A stretch of 64,000 nt of DNA from Orychophragmus violaceus (taxonomy: Eukaryota > Streptophyta > Magnoliopsida > Brassicales > Brassicaceae): positions 62,523,728 through 62,587,727 of the forward strand of contig CM058236.1 in the NCBI GenBank assembly GCA_030180135.1, in the 5' to 3' direction. Below the pieces are notes generated by a model. The model was not told the DNA's origin. It worked only from the letters and a program-made list of their open reading frames with translations, and did not search any database. Shown here in pieces: positions 33,562 to 44,800 of the stretch. The position numbers were made by a program, and so were the translations under genes. Each line of letters starts with the position of its first letter. Positions within the stretch are counted from its first letter, which is position 1.

Positions 33562-34935
33562 TCATTTCATAATGTACCCAAACAAGGTCCTTATAACTAT
33601 CGAAAATGTTAACGTTCGGTTCTCCTCATTAGGTTTGAACCGTTTGGTATTAATGTTATAAATTGGCGCGGATTGATTGAGTATGTAAAGCCCATTCGTA
33701 AGAGGGGCAGAACCATAGAACAAATTGTTGCGATTGAAGGAACATAATTTATTCTTAACTGAAAAATCATAACCTTCCAAATCCAACAAAGAAATTGAAA
33801 TAATATTTCTGCTTATAGCAGGTACAAAATAACAATTATTGAGTTCTAAAATCAATCCCGAAGGTAAAGACAACAAGTATGTGCCTACAGCTAGTGCTGG
33901 AACTTTCGCTCCATTCCCAACTCGTAGCTCCACTTGTCCTTGCTTCAGCCTTCTACTGTTGCTGAGTGCCTGCATATTAGTACAAATATGAGCCCCACAA
34001 CCAGTATCCATAACCCATGAGGTATTATCAGAAGTAGTTGTATTAACTTCTATAACAAAAATACCTGTTGAAGAAGTCTCGAGAGTCTTCTTCTTCAATT
34101 CCTTTAGACCTTCTTGGAATTTCTTACATTCTCTCCTCCAATGCCCTGGTTCTTTACAGAACCTGCATATGTCAGTTGGCCCAGCCTTGGACTTGGGCTT
34201 GGGCTTTGGTGTGTCCTTGTCCGCGACTTGGACAGCCTTGGCCTTTCCCTTATCCTTAGCAGAGGATTTCTTAAACCCCTTGCCCTTTTGCACCATAAGC
34301 ACATTGGGGTCCTTGGCGGTTTTCCTCAAGTTGGGCTCTGCAGTCTTGAGCATTCCGTGAAGCTCAGGCAATGTCTTACTCAAGCCATGCATGTTAAAGT
34401 TCAGAATGAACTGATCATAGCTTGCAGGTAATGACTGCAGAATGATGTCGCAGGCAAGTTCCTGGCTGATAGGGCAGTCGAGTTTCTGAAGATGATCGAG
34501 ATAACCCATCATCTTCAAGACATGAGGACCCACTGCCGCATTTGCAGCCAACTTACAGTCTAAGAGGTTCTTAACTGTCTGAAACCTCTCAGTCCTTGCT
34601 TGCTCCTGAAAAAGCGATTTCAGGCTTGCCATTATCTCAATTGGTGACAATACACTCTCGAACTGCATTTGCAGCTCAGCAGTCATTGTCGCCAACATAA
34701 GGCAATACACATCATTTTCATCTGACGAATGCTTTTCCCAAGCATTATGCAGAGTCCTGGCGGCATTGTTAGCAGGCCTCTCTGGGAGAGGATCACGAAG
34801 GACATAATCCTTCTTCTCCTGCTTGAGGACCAGCCTCAAGTTCCTTGACCACGTCAGGAAGTTCGTTCCAGTCAGCTTCTCCTTCTCGAGAACAGACCGG
34901 ATTGAGAATGTGTTTTGTGTGCTTGTAGTAGTCAT
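33562..34935 (-). CDS. Truncated gag-protease frame of copy C
   Basis: 457 residues. The first about 440 match the intact polyprotein at 41875: gag with VLEKEKLTGTNFLTWSRNL near residue 15, zinc knuckle CRFCKEPGHWRREC (257-270), protease MDTGC (309-313) and the GAG-pre-integrase start. After ENRT the frame runs into 3' non-coding sequence, giving an unrelated tail of about 17 residues. Integrase, RT and RNase H are absent. The start at MTTTSTQ is the same as in copy E. If expressed it could supply capsid protein only. Confidence 0.85.
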   Translation of the reverse strand: MTTTSTQNTFSIRSVLEKEKLTGTNFLTWSRNLRLVLKQEKKDYVLRDPLPERPANNAARTLHNAWEKHSSDENDVYCLMLATMTAELQMQFESVLSPIEIMASLKSLFQEQARTERFQTVKNLLDCKLAANAAVGPHVLKMMGYLDHLQKLDCPISQELACDIILQSLPASYDQFILNFNMHGLSKTLPELHGMLKTAEPNLRKTAKDPNVLMVQKGKGFKKSSAKDKGKAKAVQVADKDTPKPKPKSKAGPTDICRFCKEPGHWRRECKKFQEGLKELKKKTLETSSTGIFVIEVNTTTSDNTSWVMDTGCGAHICTNMQALSNSRRLKQGQVELRVGNGAKVPALAVGTYLLSLPSGLILELNNCYFVPAISRNIISISLLDLEGYDFSVKNKLCSFNRNNLFYGSAPLTNGLYILNQSAPIYNINTKRFKPNEENRTLTFSIVIRTLFGYIMK

Positions 34936-35479
34936 AGCTGAAATATATAAGATAAAAGGTTATTAGTTAATATGTTCAATATGATTAATCTTATATTATA
35001 CTTAATATGATCAATCATGCATTATATTCAATAACCTAAGTTACCCTCAATAGAATATAATGATTCCAAGATCCACATATAACTAAGATCAAAGTGGGCC
35101 ACTGGCCGTCACCCAACCTTAGCTTATATCGGTAAGCCCTATGTCGGCTAATTATATCCGTGATATAACTCTTGGTTGTGAATCTGGGCCCGAGGCCCAA
35201 TCCACTCTGATGTCTCAAGGCCCGGGACTCCCGATGGCCTAGTCAAGAAAACCAGACTATACAGTCATGTAATCATTAATGTCTGGGACTCCCAATGACA
35301 TTTATGAATCACAAACCGTCTTATCCACGCAAAAGTAGACATCCTCACACTGTAAGGCCATGAATACAATTGAATGGGCTTCGACAGCTGACATAGCCTG
35401 GACAAGACATCCAACGCTTGATATTATTTGAGGTTCGTAGGTTTATTAAAATTTCATTCCCAAAATAGAAGATTACTAT

Positions 35480-35640
35480 TTCGGGAAACTTTCTATTTTT
35501 GGAAAATTTTCTAAAATTGGAAACTTTCTAAAACCGGAAACTTTCTAACTTTAGAAATTTCTTAAAATCCAAAACATGCAAATCTAGAAACTTCTATTTT
35601 AAGAAACTTTCTAATTTCAAAATTTCGGAAACTTTAATTT
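35480..35640. repeat. GGAAACTTTCTA tandem repeat in the leader
   Basis: GAAACTTTCTA-type units of about 16-20 bases recur six or so times with variation in AT-rich sequence. The copy D leader (from 40229) begins within the last of these units. Confidence 0.75.
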
Positions 35641-36109
35641 AAAATCGATTTATATAACTTTATAAAATAAATTTTAAATTAATCTGAAGAAAAGACTCAA
35701 ATAATTGGCCCAATTGTTTTAACTTCTTGGCCCGAGGCCCAAGAATTGGTCCATGTCCAAGACATGACCCAATTGCCCAATTAAATGACATAACCGGCCT
35801 GGTTCATTAAAATTGGTCTAACCAAATTTTAATTACTACGATGACCACTATTGTCAACCGGTTATTTACTAAACCGGATTTTCTCAATTTATTTGGTCCA
35901 ACCAAATCAAATTAGAAAATCCTGGTTTAGGCACATAATCCAATATTTCGACTTTGGATTTCTTATCCCGGTTTAACCAGAATTTAATAAAATTATTAAA
36001 TCTGTTTATTAAACCGAGACGTTTAATTTTAATCAAGTTTTAAACCGAACCTTAAACCGAAACGAACCATCACACGCCAAAACCTAACCGGTCGAGACTG
36101 TCGCAGCCG

Positions 36110-36430
36110 AAACATCACGCGATGCAATCACGGACGGCGTGGGACAATCGGGACGGGACGATCGCGTGTGATCGGGACGGGACGATCGGGACGGGATGCG
36201 GGATGGCCGGTCGTGCGTCATGCGATCGCCGAGCGATCGAGACGCGGGACGACGCTGGACGATCGGGACGATGGCCGCGACGATCCGATCGCAATCGATC
36301 GTGCGATCCTCGGCTGATCCGATCGATCACTCGACGCGATCCTTGATCCGTCCGATCGATCGACCCGCCGTCCAGCCATGCTCACGATCGTGCCGATGAT
36401 CACACGACTCGATCCTTTGGCGATCGTTCC
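36110..36430. repeat. CGATCG-dense GC-rich block in the leader of copy C
   Basis: About a dozen CGATCG sites in 320 bases, mixed with GGGACGGGACGATCG words, in otherwise AT-rich DNA. The same block appears in copy D (40718-41030), 10 bases shorter. It could form extensive secondary structure in the RNA leader. Confidence 0.85.
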
Positions 36431-36615
36431 GTGCATCATCAAACCGACGCATACCAAATCATATAGTTTGGTCATGCGATTTTCTTTAGTTTGTTTAGGT
36501 TTCAATTCCTTGTTGCTTAAGTGATTTCTCTTATCAGTAGATTGATTCAAAACACTTTTAAACAAGAAAAACAATCCTAAACATGAATCTAAACAAGAAA
36601 AACCAGAACCTTGTT

Positions 36616-36627
36616 GCTCTGATACCA
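36616..36627 (-). promoter_or_regulatory. Primer binding site of copy C
   Basis: The minus strand reads TGGTATCAGAGC, complementary to initiator-Met tRNA, one base from the LTR at 36629. Confidence 0.92.
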
Positions 36628-36628
36628 C

Positions 36629-37266
36629 TGAAGGATGTTTTGGAGTTAATCCTGATTCAATTCATCAGATTAATAGATCCTAAACATGCGGATCTAGGTT
36701 CTCTTGCTTAGAAACAATATAGATCTCACCTTTTACCTGTTTATGCAGCGGAAAGAGAGAACAGGTCAGAGATCAGAGAGCCACCAAGTGATAACTCCTC
36801 CAGAGGTTCACACACGCACACCAAGCAGGAAGAGAGGCTGCTAGACCAAGCTGTGGGAGGCGCAGGAAGAGAGAGAGAGGCGCGGATGGCTTAGGGTTAG
36901 GGGAGAAAGAGATTTGGGTTTTAGTTTATAAAACCCTTCTCTTTCCCTTTTGGGCTTTTGGGCCCAAATACCAATCTGATTAAATCCCTTGGATTTAATC
37001 AGACCCATTAATCTCTCTCTAAGTACGACAAATGCCTGGCACTTTTACCGTACTTCTGCTAAGCCGTTCCTACACATTTTCCTGTTAGCTTAGGCGTGTG
37101 ACCCATATGGGATCATATAATAAAGGCAATAAGTCCAAGACTTATAGATCATGAGCGGACTCTAGCAAGCCATCATGACCCCCAGTATTATATGACTTAT
37201 GTCTGATCATTGACATACTCTTACTTTCTAGAGACAGTACCGAGATTACTGGACACAATTCCAACA
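36629..37266 (-). repeat. LTR shared by copies C and D
   Basis: 638 bp. To its left are a primer site and leader, making it the 5' LTR of C. To its right is a polypurine tract complement (37267-37278), making it the 3' LTR of D. One LTR serving two head-to-tail copies is the product expected from unequal recombination or tandem integration. Confidence 0.95.
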
Positions 37267-38114
37267 ATCTCCCACTTGTACTGGAATCTCTGTATTCATA
37301 ATCCTTTTGTCTCAATATCTCGATTAGTCATAAGGCAAGATTAGTGTCATCCTTATACAGCCTAATCTTGTTCATCGGACTCTGATTTGATACTGACAAT
37401 CCAAACGACTCGGGACAGTCCGTTTGAGCATGGCCATGCATTTTCCAGTATTCAAATCTCCGATTGGCCTAGAGATATTCACTCCATTTATATTGGAGGG
37501 ACAAATCCCGTCTTGTTCCATCACTGTAAACTACTCATTTCATAATGTACCCAAACAAGGTCCTTATAACTATCGCAGAACGACAGCGTTAGACAATGAT
37601 CAAAGTGCATCAGTCCATGTGCAGTCACATGCATGCGAACTCAGGTCTAAGGACTATACTCTATAGTCGTAGTAAGAATCTCTTATGACACATATATAAA
37701 TATCCTGAAGAGTTCTTATAATCGGGTCTTGTCCGGTCGTATGTACCCTACATACACCTATGTACTGACTTTGATGCCGCGCATCTTTGACACACTGAGA
37801 CTTTGTCATAAGTCACATACCAATCTAGTCTCACACGGTTGTTGGTGTTCCAGTTTCAACAACCTTCGACTAGGGACATGATGATATAAGCCATCTATCA
37901 AATATAGGGTCTCATGATCAAGCTAAATGACTTTGATGACTCAAGATCAAGTCACTTACTTCGATGACCTATAAAATGGTTCATATCACTTTGGAACGAT
38001 TATTTCATCACAGTTAAAATAATCTTGAAATAATAATTTCATTAAACATAAAATGTTTTACAAGAACATATCAAATAACTAAATAAAGCCCTCAAACTCC
38101 CACTCAAATTTAGA

Positions 38115-40228
38115 TTACATTTCAATGTCTCTAATGCCTACAGCTTCAGTCAGAAACTCGAGCTTAGGCCTTGGGAGTGGCTTTGTCAACGGATCAGCGA
38201 CGTTATCATCTGTCTGAACTCGGCTGATCTTGACTTCCTTTCTATTTATGATGTCACGTATCAAGTGAAATCTTCTTAGAACATGCTTGGATTTCTGGTG
38301 TGATCTTGGTTCCTTTGCCTGAGCAATAGCACCATTGTTATTACAAAATAGTGCCAGAGGCTCAGCCGCATCTGGTATCACACCTAGTTCAATAATGAAC
38401 TTTCGTATCCAAACAGCTTCCTTCGCTGCTTCTGAGGCGGCGATATATTCAGCTTCTGTAGTGGAATCAGCAACGGTGTCTTGCTTGGAGCTTCTCCAAC
38501 TGATTGCACCGCCATTCAGACAAAAGATATAACCGGACTGTGACCGGAAATCATCTTGGTCTGTCTGGAAACTTGCGTCCGTGAATCCACTGACTTTAAG
38601 CACATCACTTCCACCGTATACCAAGAACTTATCCTTAGTATGTCTTAGATACTTCAGGATATTCTTGACGGCAATCCAATGGTTTTCACCTGGATTTGAC
38701 TGGTATCTACTCGTCATGCTCAATGCATAAGCAACATCAGGACGAGTACAGATCATGGCATACATGACAGATCCTATTGCAGATGCATAAGGAATATTCT
38801 TCATGCGCTCAAGCTCAGCAGCCGTCGTAGGGCTCTGCTTCTTGCTTAGCGTTGTGCCATGTACCATTGGCGTGAAGCCCTTCTTGGAATCCTTCATGCT
38901 GAATCTTTGTAGGACTTTGTCAATGTATGAATCTTGACACAAGCCTATCAGCCTTCTAGATCTATCCCGGTAGATCCTGATTCCAAGAACGTATGCGGCT
39001 TCACCCATGTCTTTCATGGAAAAACAACTTCCAAGCCAGTCCTTTACCGACTTCAGCATTGGAACGTCGTTTCCGAGAAGCAGTATGTCATCGACATACA
39101 GAATAAGAAATACTATCTTGCTCCCACTAGTTTTCTTATACACGCATTGTTCTTCTTCGTTTCTGATGAAGTCAAATTGCTTGATCGCTTCATCAAAACG
39201 AAGATTCCAGCTCCTCGATGCTTGCTTCAATCCATAAATGGATTTATGAAGCTTGCATACTTTCCTAGCATTCTTTGGATCTATGTAACCGTCAGGTTGT
39301 GTCATATACACATCCTCTTCCAGAATTCCATTCAGGAAGGCGGTTTTCACGTCCATCTGCCAAATTTCATAATTATGAAAAGCTGCAGTTGCTAGTAGAA
39401 TCCGAATATATTTCATCATAGCCACTGGTGAATAGGTTTCATCGTAATCCACACCGTGAACTTGTCTGAAACCTTTTTCCACCAACCTGGCTTTGTAAAT
39501 CTGGACATTTCCATCCACGTCAATCTTCTTCTTGAAGATCCATTTGCACTCGATGGCTTTTACACCAGCGGGTAAGTCAACCAACGAAAACACTTGGTTG
39601 ACCGACATGGAGTCCATTTCGGAATCAGTGGCCTTGCGCCACTTCGAGGAATCTGGGCCCATCATGGCTTGATTGAAGTTCGATGGTTCATCACCATCAA
39701 TGATCAAAAGATCATGACAGTCAGTCACGAGGAATCCTTGATATCTCTCGGGTTCGTGACGGATCCTCCCGGATCTTCGAACTTCAGGTACTGCAGGTTC
39801 AGGCTCTACAATTTCTTGTAGGTCCTCCTGCTGCTCTTCCTCATTAGGTTGAGCAGTATCCTATTCATCTTGAATTTCTTCAAGCAGTACCTTACTCCCA
39901 CTGTCTTTCTTAGAGAGAAACTCTCTCTCAAGAAAGTTACAATCCCGGGCAACAAAGATCTTGTTCTCGGAACGTAGATAGAAGTAATAAGCCTTGGTTT
40001 CCTTCGGATAACCAATGAAGTAGCATTTATCAGACTTTGGTGTAAGCTTGTCTGAGATCAATCTCTTGACATAGGCTTCACAACCCCAAATTCTAAGATA
40101 AGACAGCACTGGAGCCACTCCAGTCCATAATTCATATGGTGTCTTTGCTACTGCTTTCGATGGCACTCTATTTAGAGTGAACAATGCTGTTAGCAGAGCA
40201 TATCCCCAAAGGGATATTGGAAGGTCTG
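38115..40228 (-). pseudogene. Integrase C-terminus, RT and RNase H of copy D
   Basis: Open from 39728 to 38115 (537 residues): RT with QMDVKTAFL and YVDD, then RNase H. Upstream a TAG at about 39860 replaces the Gln codon seen in other copies (QDE-Q-DTAQ), cutting off the integrase part at 39861-40228. RNase H has CNNNGA where the others have CDNNGA, losing a catalytic Asp. Class markers DCHDLL and HNYEIWQ group it with copies F and I. Confidence 0.88.
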
Positions 40229-41208
40229 TGGAAACTTTAATTTAAAATCGATTTATATAACTTTATAAAATAAATTTTAAATTAATCTGAAGAAAAGACT
40301 CAAATAATTGGCCCAATTGTTTTAACTTCTTGGCCCGAGGCCCAAGAATTGGTCCATGTCCAAGACATGACCCAATTGCCCAATTAAATGACATAACCGG
40401 TCTGGTTCATTAAAATTGGTCTAACCAAATTTTAATTACTACGATGACCACTATTGTCAACCGGTTATTTACTAAACCGGATTTTCTCAATTTATTTGGT
40501 CCAACCAAATCAAATTAGAAAATCCTGGTTTAGGCACAAAATCCAATATTTCGACTTTGGATTTCTTATCCCGGTTTAACCAGAATTTAATAAAATTATT
40601 AAATCTGTTTATTAAACCGAGACGTTTAATTTTAATCAAGTTTTAAACCGAACCTTAAACCGAAACGAACCATCACACGCCAAAACCTAACCGGTCGAGA
40701 CTGTCGCAGCCGAAACATCACGCGATGCAATCACGGACGGCGTGGGACAATCGGGACGGGACGATCGCCTGTGATCGGGACGGGACGATCGGGACGGGAT
40801 GCGGGATGGCCGGTCGTGCGTCATGCGATCGCCGAGCGATCGAGACGCTGGACGATCGGGACGATGGCCGCGACGATCCGATCGCAATCGATCGTGCGAT
40901 CCTCGGCTGATCCGATCGATCACTCGACGCGATCCTTGATCCGTCCGATCGATCGACCCGCCGTCCAGCCATGCTCACGATCGTGCCGATGATCACGCGA
41001 CTCGATCCTTTGGCGATCGGTCCGTGCATCATCAAACCGACGCATACCAAATCATATAGTTTGGTCATGCGATTTTCTTTAGTTTGTTTAGGTTTCAATT
41101 CCTTGTTGCTTAAGTGATTTCTCTTATCAGTAGATTGATTCAAAACACTTTTAAACAAGAAAAACAATCCTAAACATGAATCTAAACAAGAAAAACCAGA
41201 ACCTTGTT
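40229..41208 (-). other. Leader of copy D
   Basis: Matches 35630-36615 closely, including the CGATCG-dense block at 40718-41030, but starts in its middle because of the integrase-leader deletion junction (GGTCTGTG to GAAACTTTAAT). Open frames at 40687-41344 are artefacts of the GC-rich repeat. Confidence 0.85.
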
Positions 41209-41220
41209 GCTCTGATACCA
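41209..41220 (-). promoter_or_regulatory. Primer binding site of copy D
   Basis: The minus strand reads TGGTATCAGAGC, next to the LTR stub starting at 41222. Confidence 0.9.
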
Positions 41221-41221
41221 C

Positions 41222-41350
41222 TGAAGGATGTTTTGGAGTTAATCCTGGTTTTTCCCTTTTGGGCTTTTGGGCAGTATCCTGTTCATCTTGAATTTCTTCA
41301 AGCAGTACCTTACTTGGGACTTGATCTTGAGTCATCAAAGTCATTTATGC
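41222..41350. other. Patchwork junction where array orientation flips
   Basis: Within about 130 bases: LTR end (41222-41248, minus), LTR interior (CCCTTTTGGGCTTTTGGGC, about 41253-41271), an integrase-linker piece (GTATCCTGTTCATC..., about 41273-41312, minus), 3' non-coding sequence (GACTTGATCTTGAGTCATC..., about 41316-41346, plus), then the leader in plus orientation. All pieces come from the same family. Confidence 0.88.
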
Positions 41351-41874
41351 GAATGAAATTTTAATAAACCTACGAACCTCAAATAATATCAAGCGTTGGA
41401 TGTCTTGTCCAGGCTATGTCAGCTGTCGAAGCCCATTCAATTGTATTCATGGCCTTACAGTGTGAGGATGTCTACTTTTGCGTGGATAAGACGGTTTGTG
41501 ATTCATAAATGTCATTGGGAGTCCCAGACATTAATGATTACATGACTGTATAGTCTGATTTTCTTGACTAGGCCATCGGGAGTCCCGGGCCTTGAGACAT
41601 CAGAGTGGATTAGGCCTCGGGCCCAGATTCACAACCAAGAGTTATATCACGGATATAATTAGCCGACATAGGGCTTACCGATATAAGCTAAGGTTGGGTG
41701 ACGGCCAGTGGCCCACTTTGATCTTAGTTATATGTGGATCTTGGAATCATTATATTCTATTGAGGGTAACTTAGGTTATTGAATATAATGCATGATTGAT
41801 CATATTAAGTATAATATAAGATTAATCATATTGAACATATTAACTAATAACCTTTTATCTTATATATTTCAGCT

Positions 41875-44800
41875 ATGACTACTACAAGCACACAAAACAC
41901 ATTCTCAATCCGGTCTGTTCTCGAGAAGGAGAAGCTGACTGGAACGAACTTCCTGACGTGGTCAAGGAACTTGAGGCTGGTCCTCAAGCAGGAGAAGAAG
42001 GATTATGTCCTTCGTGATCCTCTCCCCGAGAGGCCTGCTAACAATGCCGCCAGGACTCTGCATAATGCTTGGGAAAAGCATTCGTCAGATGAAAATGATG
42101 TGTATTGCCTTATGTTGGTGACAATGACTGCTGAGCTGCAAATGCAGTTCGAGAGTGTATTGTCACCAATTGAGATAATGGCAAGCCTGAAATCGCTTTT
42201 TCAGGAGCAAGCAAGGACTGAGAGGTTTCAGACAGTTAAGAACCTCTTAGACTGTAAGTTGGCTGCAAATGCGGCAGTGAGTCCTCATGTCTTGAAGATG
42301 ATGGGTTATCTCGATCATCTTCAGAAACTCGACTGCCCTATCAGCCAGGAACTTGCCTGCGACATCATTCTGCAGTCATTACCTGCAAGCTATGATCAGT
42401 TCATTCTGAACTTTAACATGCATGGCTTGAGTAAGACATTGCCTGAGCTTCACGGAATGCTCAAGACTGCAGAGCCCAACTTGAGGAAAACCGCCAAGGA
42501 CCCCAATGTGCTTATGGTGCAAAAGGGCAAGGGGTTTAAGAAATCCTCTGCTAAGGATAAGGGAAAGGCCAAGGCTGTCCAAGTCGCGGACAAGGACACA
42601 CCAAAGCCCAAGCCCAAGTCCAAGGCTGGGCCAACTGACATATGCAGGTTCTGTAAAGAACCAGGGCATTGGAGGAGAGAATGTAAGAAATTCCAAGAAG
42701 GTCTAAAGGAATTGAAGAAGAAGACTCTCGAGACTTCTTCAACAGGTATTTTTGTTATAGAAGTTAATACAACTACTTCTGATAATACCTCATGGGTTAT
42801 GGATACTGGTTGTGGGGCTCATATTTGTACTAATATGCAGGCACTCAGCAACAGTAGAAGGCTGAAGCAAGGACAAGTGGAGCTACAAGTTGGGAATGGA
42901 GCGAAAGTTCCAGCACTAGCTGTAGGCACATACTTGTTGTCTTTACCTTCGGGATTGATTTTAGAACTCAATAATTGTTATTTTGTACCTGCTATAAGCA
43001 GAAATATTATTTCAATTTCTTTGTTGGATTTGGAAGGTTATGATTTTTCAGTTAAGAATAAATTATGTTCCTTCAATCGCAACAATTTGTTCTATGGTTC
43101 TGCCCCTCTTACGAATGGGCTTTACATACTCGATCAATCCGCGCCAATTTATAACATTAATACCAAACGGTTCAAACCTAATGAGGAGAACCGAACGTTT
43201 CTATGGCATTGTCGTTTAGGGCACATCAGCGAGAAACACATCAAGAGGCTCCATTCGAATGGACTTCTTGGCTCATTTGACTTTGAGTCATGTGAGAAAT
43301 GCGAATCCTGCATGATGGGCAAAATGACACGGGCCCCCTTTAATAAACCTAACGAGAGGGCCAGTGACTTATTGGGCCTGATACACACTGACGTGTGTGG
43401 CCCAATGTCCACAAATGCAAGAGGAAACTATCAGTACTTCATTACCTTTACTGATGATTTCAGTAGGTATGGATATGTTTATTTGATGAAACATAAGTCT
43501 GAATCTTTTGAGAAGTTCAGAGAATTCCAAAATGAAGTACAGAACCAACTTGGCAAAAGCATTAAGGCTCTTCGGTCCGACCGAGGAGGAGAATACTTAA
43601 GCCAAGAATTCAGTGATCATCTAAGAGAGTGTGGGATCGTATCCCAACTCACTCCTCCCGGAACACCTCAATGGAATGGTGTGTCTGAGAGGAGAAATCG
43701 GACTTTATTGGATATGGTTCGATCTATGATGAGTCACACAGACCTTCCAATATCCCTTTGGGGATATGCTCTGCTAACAGCAGTGTTCACTCTAAATAGA
43801 GCGCCATCGAAAGCAGTAGCAAAGACACCATATGAATTATGGATTGGATTGGCTCCAGTGTTGTCTTATCTTAGAATTTGGGGTTGTGAAGCCTATGTCA
43901 AGAGATTGATCTCAGACAAGCTTACACCAAAGTCTGATAAATGCTACTTCATTGGTTATCCGAAGGAAACCAAGGCTTATTACTTCTATCTACGTTCCGA
44001 GAACAAGATCTTTGTTGCCCGGGATTGTAACTTTCTTGAGAGAGAGTTTCTCTCTAAGAAAGACAGTGGGAGTAAGGTACTGCTTGAAGAAATTCAAGAT
44101 GAACAGGATACTGCTCAACCTAATGAGGAAGAGCAGCAGGAGGACCTACAAGAAATTGTAGAGCCTGAACCTGTAGTACCTGAAGTTCGAAGATCCGGGA
44201 GGATCCGTCACGAACCCGAGAGATATCAAGGATTCCTCGTGACTAACTGTCATGATCTTTTGATCATTGATGGTGATGAACCATCGAACTTCAATCAAGC
44301 CATGATGGGCCCAGATTCCTCGAAGTGGCGCAAGGCCACTGATTCCGAAATGGACTCCATGTCGGTCAACCAAGTGTTTTCGTTGGTTGACTTACCCGCT
44401 GGTGTAAAAGCCATCGAGTGCAAATGGATCTTCAAGAAGAAGATTGACGTGGATGGAAATGTCCAGATTTATAAAGCCAGGTTGGTGGCAAAAGGTTTCA
44501 GACAAGTTCACGGTGTGGATTACGATGAAACCTATTCACCAGTGGCTATGATGAAATCTATTCGGATTCTACTAGCAACTGCAGCTTTTCATGATTATGA
44601 AATTTGGCAGATGGACGTGAAAACCGCCTTCCTGAATGGTATTCTGGAAGAGGATGTGTATATGACGCAACCTGACGGTTACATAGATCCAAAGAATGCT
44701 GGGAAAGTATGCAAGCTTCATAAATCCATTTATGGATTGAAGCAAGCATCGAGGAGCTGGAATCTTCGTTTTGATGAAGCGATCAAGCAATTTGACTTCA

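Larger units (their letters stand above)
34936..36615 (-). other. Leader of copy C
   Basis: About 1.7 kb between gag and the primer site. On the plus strand it has an AT-rich part, a short tandem repeat of GGAAACTTTCTA type (35480-35640), sequence rich in AACCGG/CCAACC words, and a GC-rich block dense in CGATCG (about 36110-36430). Open frames in the GC block are arginine/serine-rich artefacts of that repeat. Confidence 0.8.
32654..37266 (-). mobile_element. Copy C: two LTRs, gag-protease only
   Basis: A 4.6-kb element: LTR, 310 bp of 3' non-coding DNA, a deletion, gag to GAG-pre-integrase, leader, primer site and second LTR. The deletion joins TTATAACTATCG (3' non-coding, 33602) to the GAG-pre-integrase region with about nine filler bases, removing integrase, RT and RNase H. 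It is a non-autonomous copy with both LTRs and a primer site, so it could in principle be mobilised by an active relative. Confidence 0.9.
36629..41272 (-). mobile_element. Copy D: RT-RNase H copy lacking gag
   Basis: Shared 3' LTR, complete 3' non-coding region (37267-38114), pol from RNase H back to mid-integrase, then a deletion near 40228 joining integrase directly to the leader, the leader (40229-41208), primer site (41209-41220) and only about 27 bases of a 5' LTR before a scrambled junction. Gag, protease and the first half of integrase are missing, complementary to copy C. Confidence 0.9.

Noticed and set aside
36115..36628. Arginine/serine-rich open frames in the leader of copy C (and 40687-41344 in D)
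   Set aside because: They follow the CGATCG repeat on both strands and lie in a retrotransposon leader.
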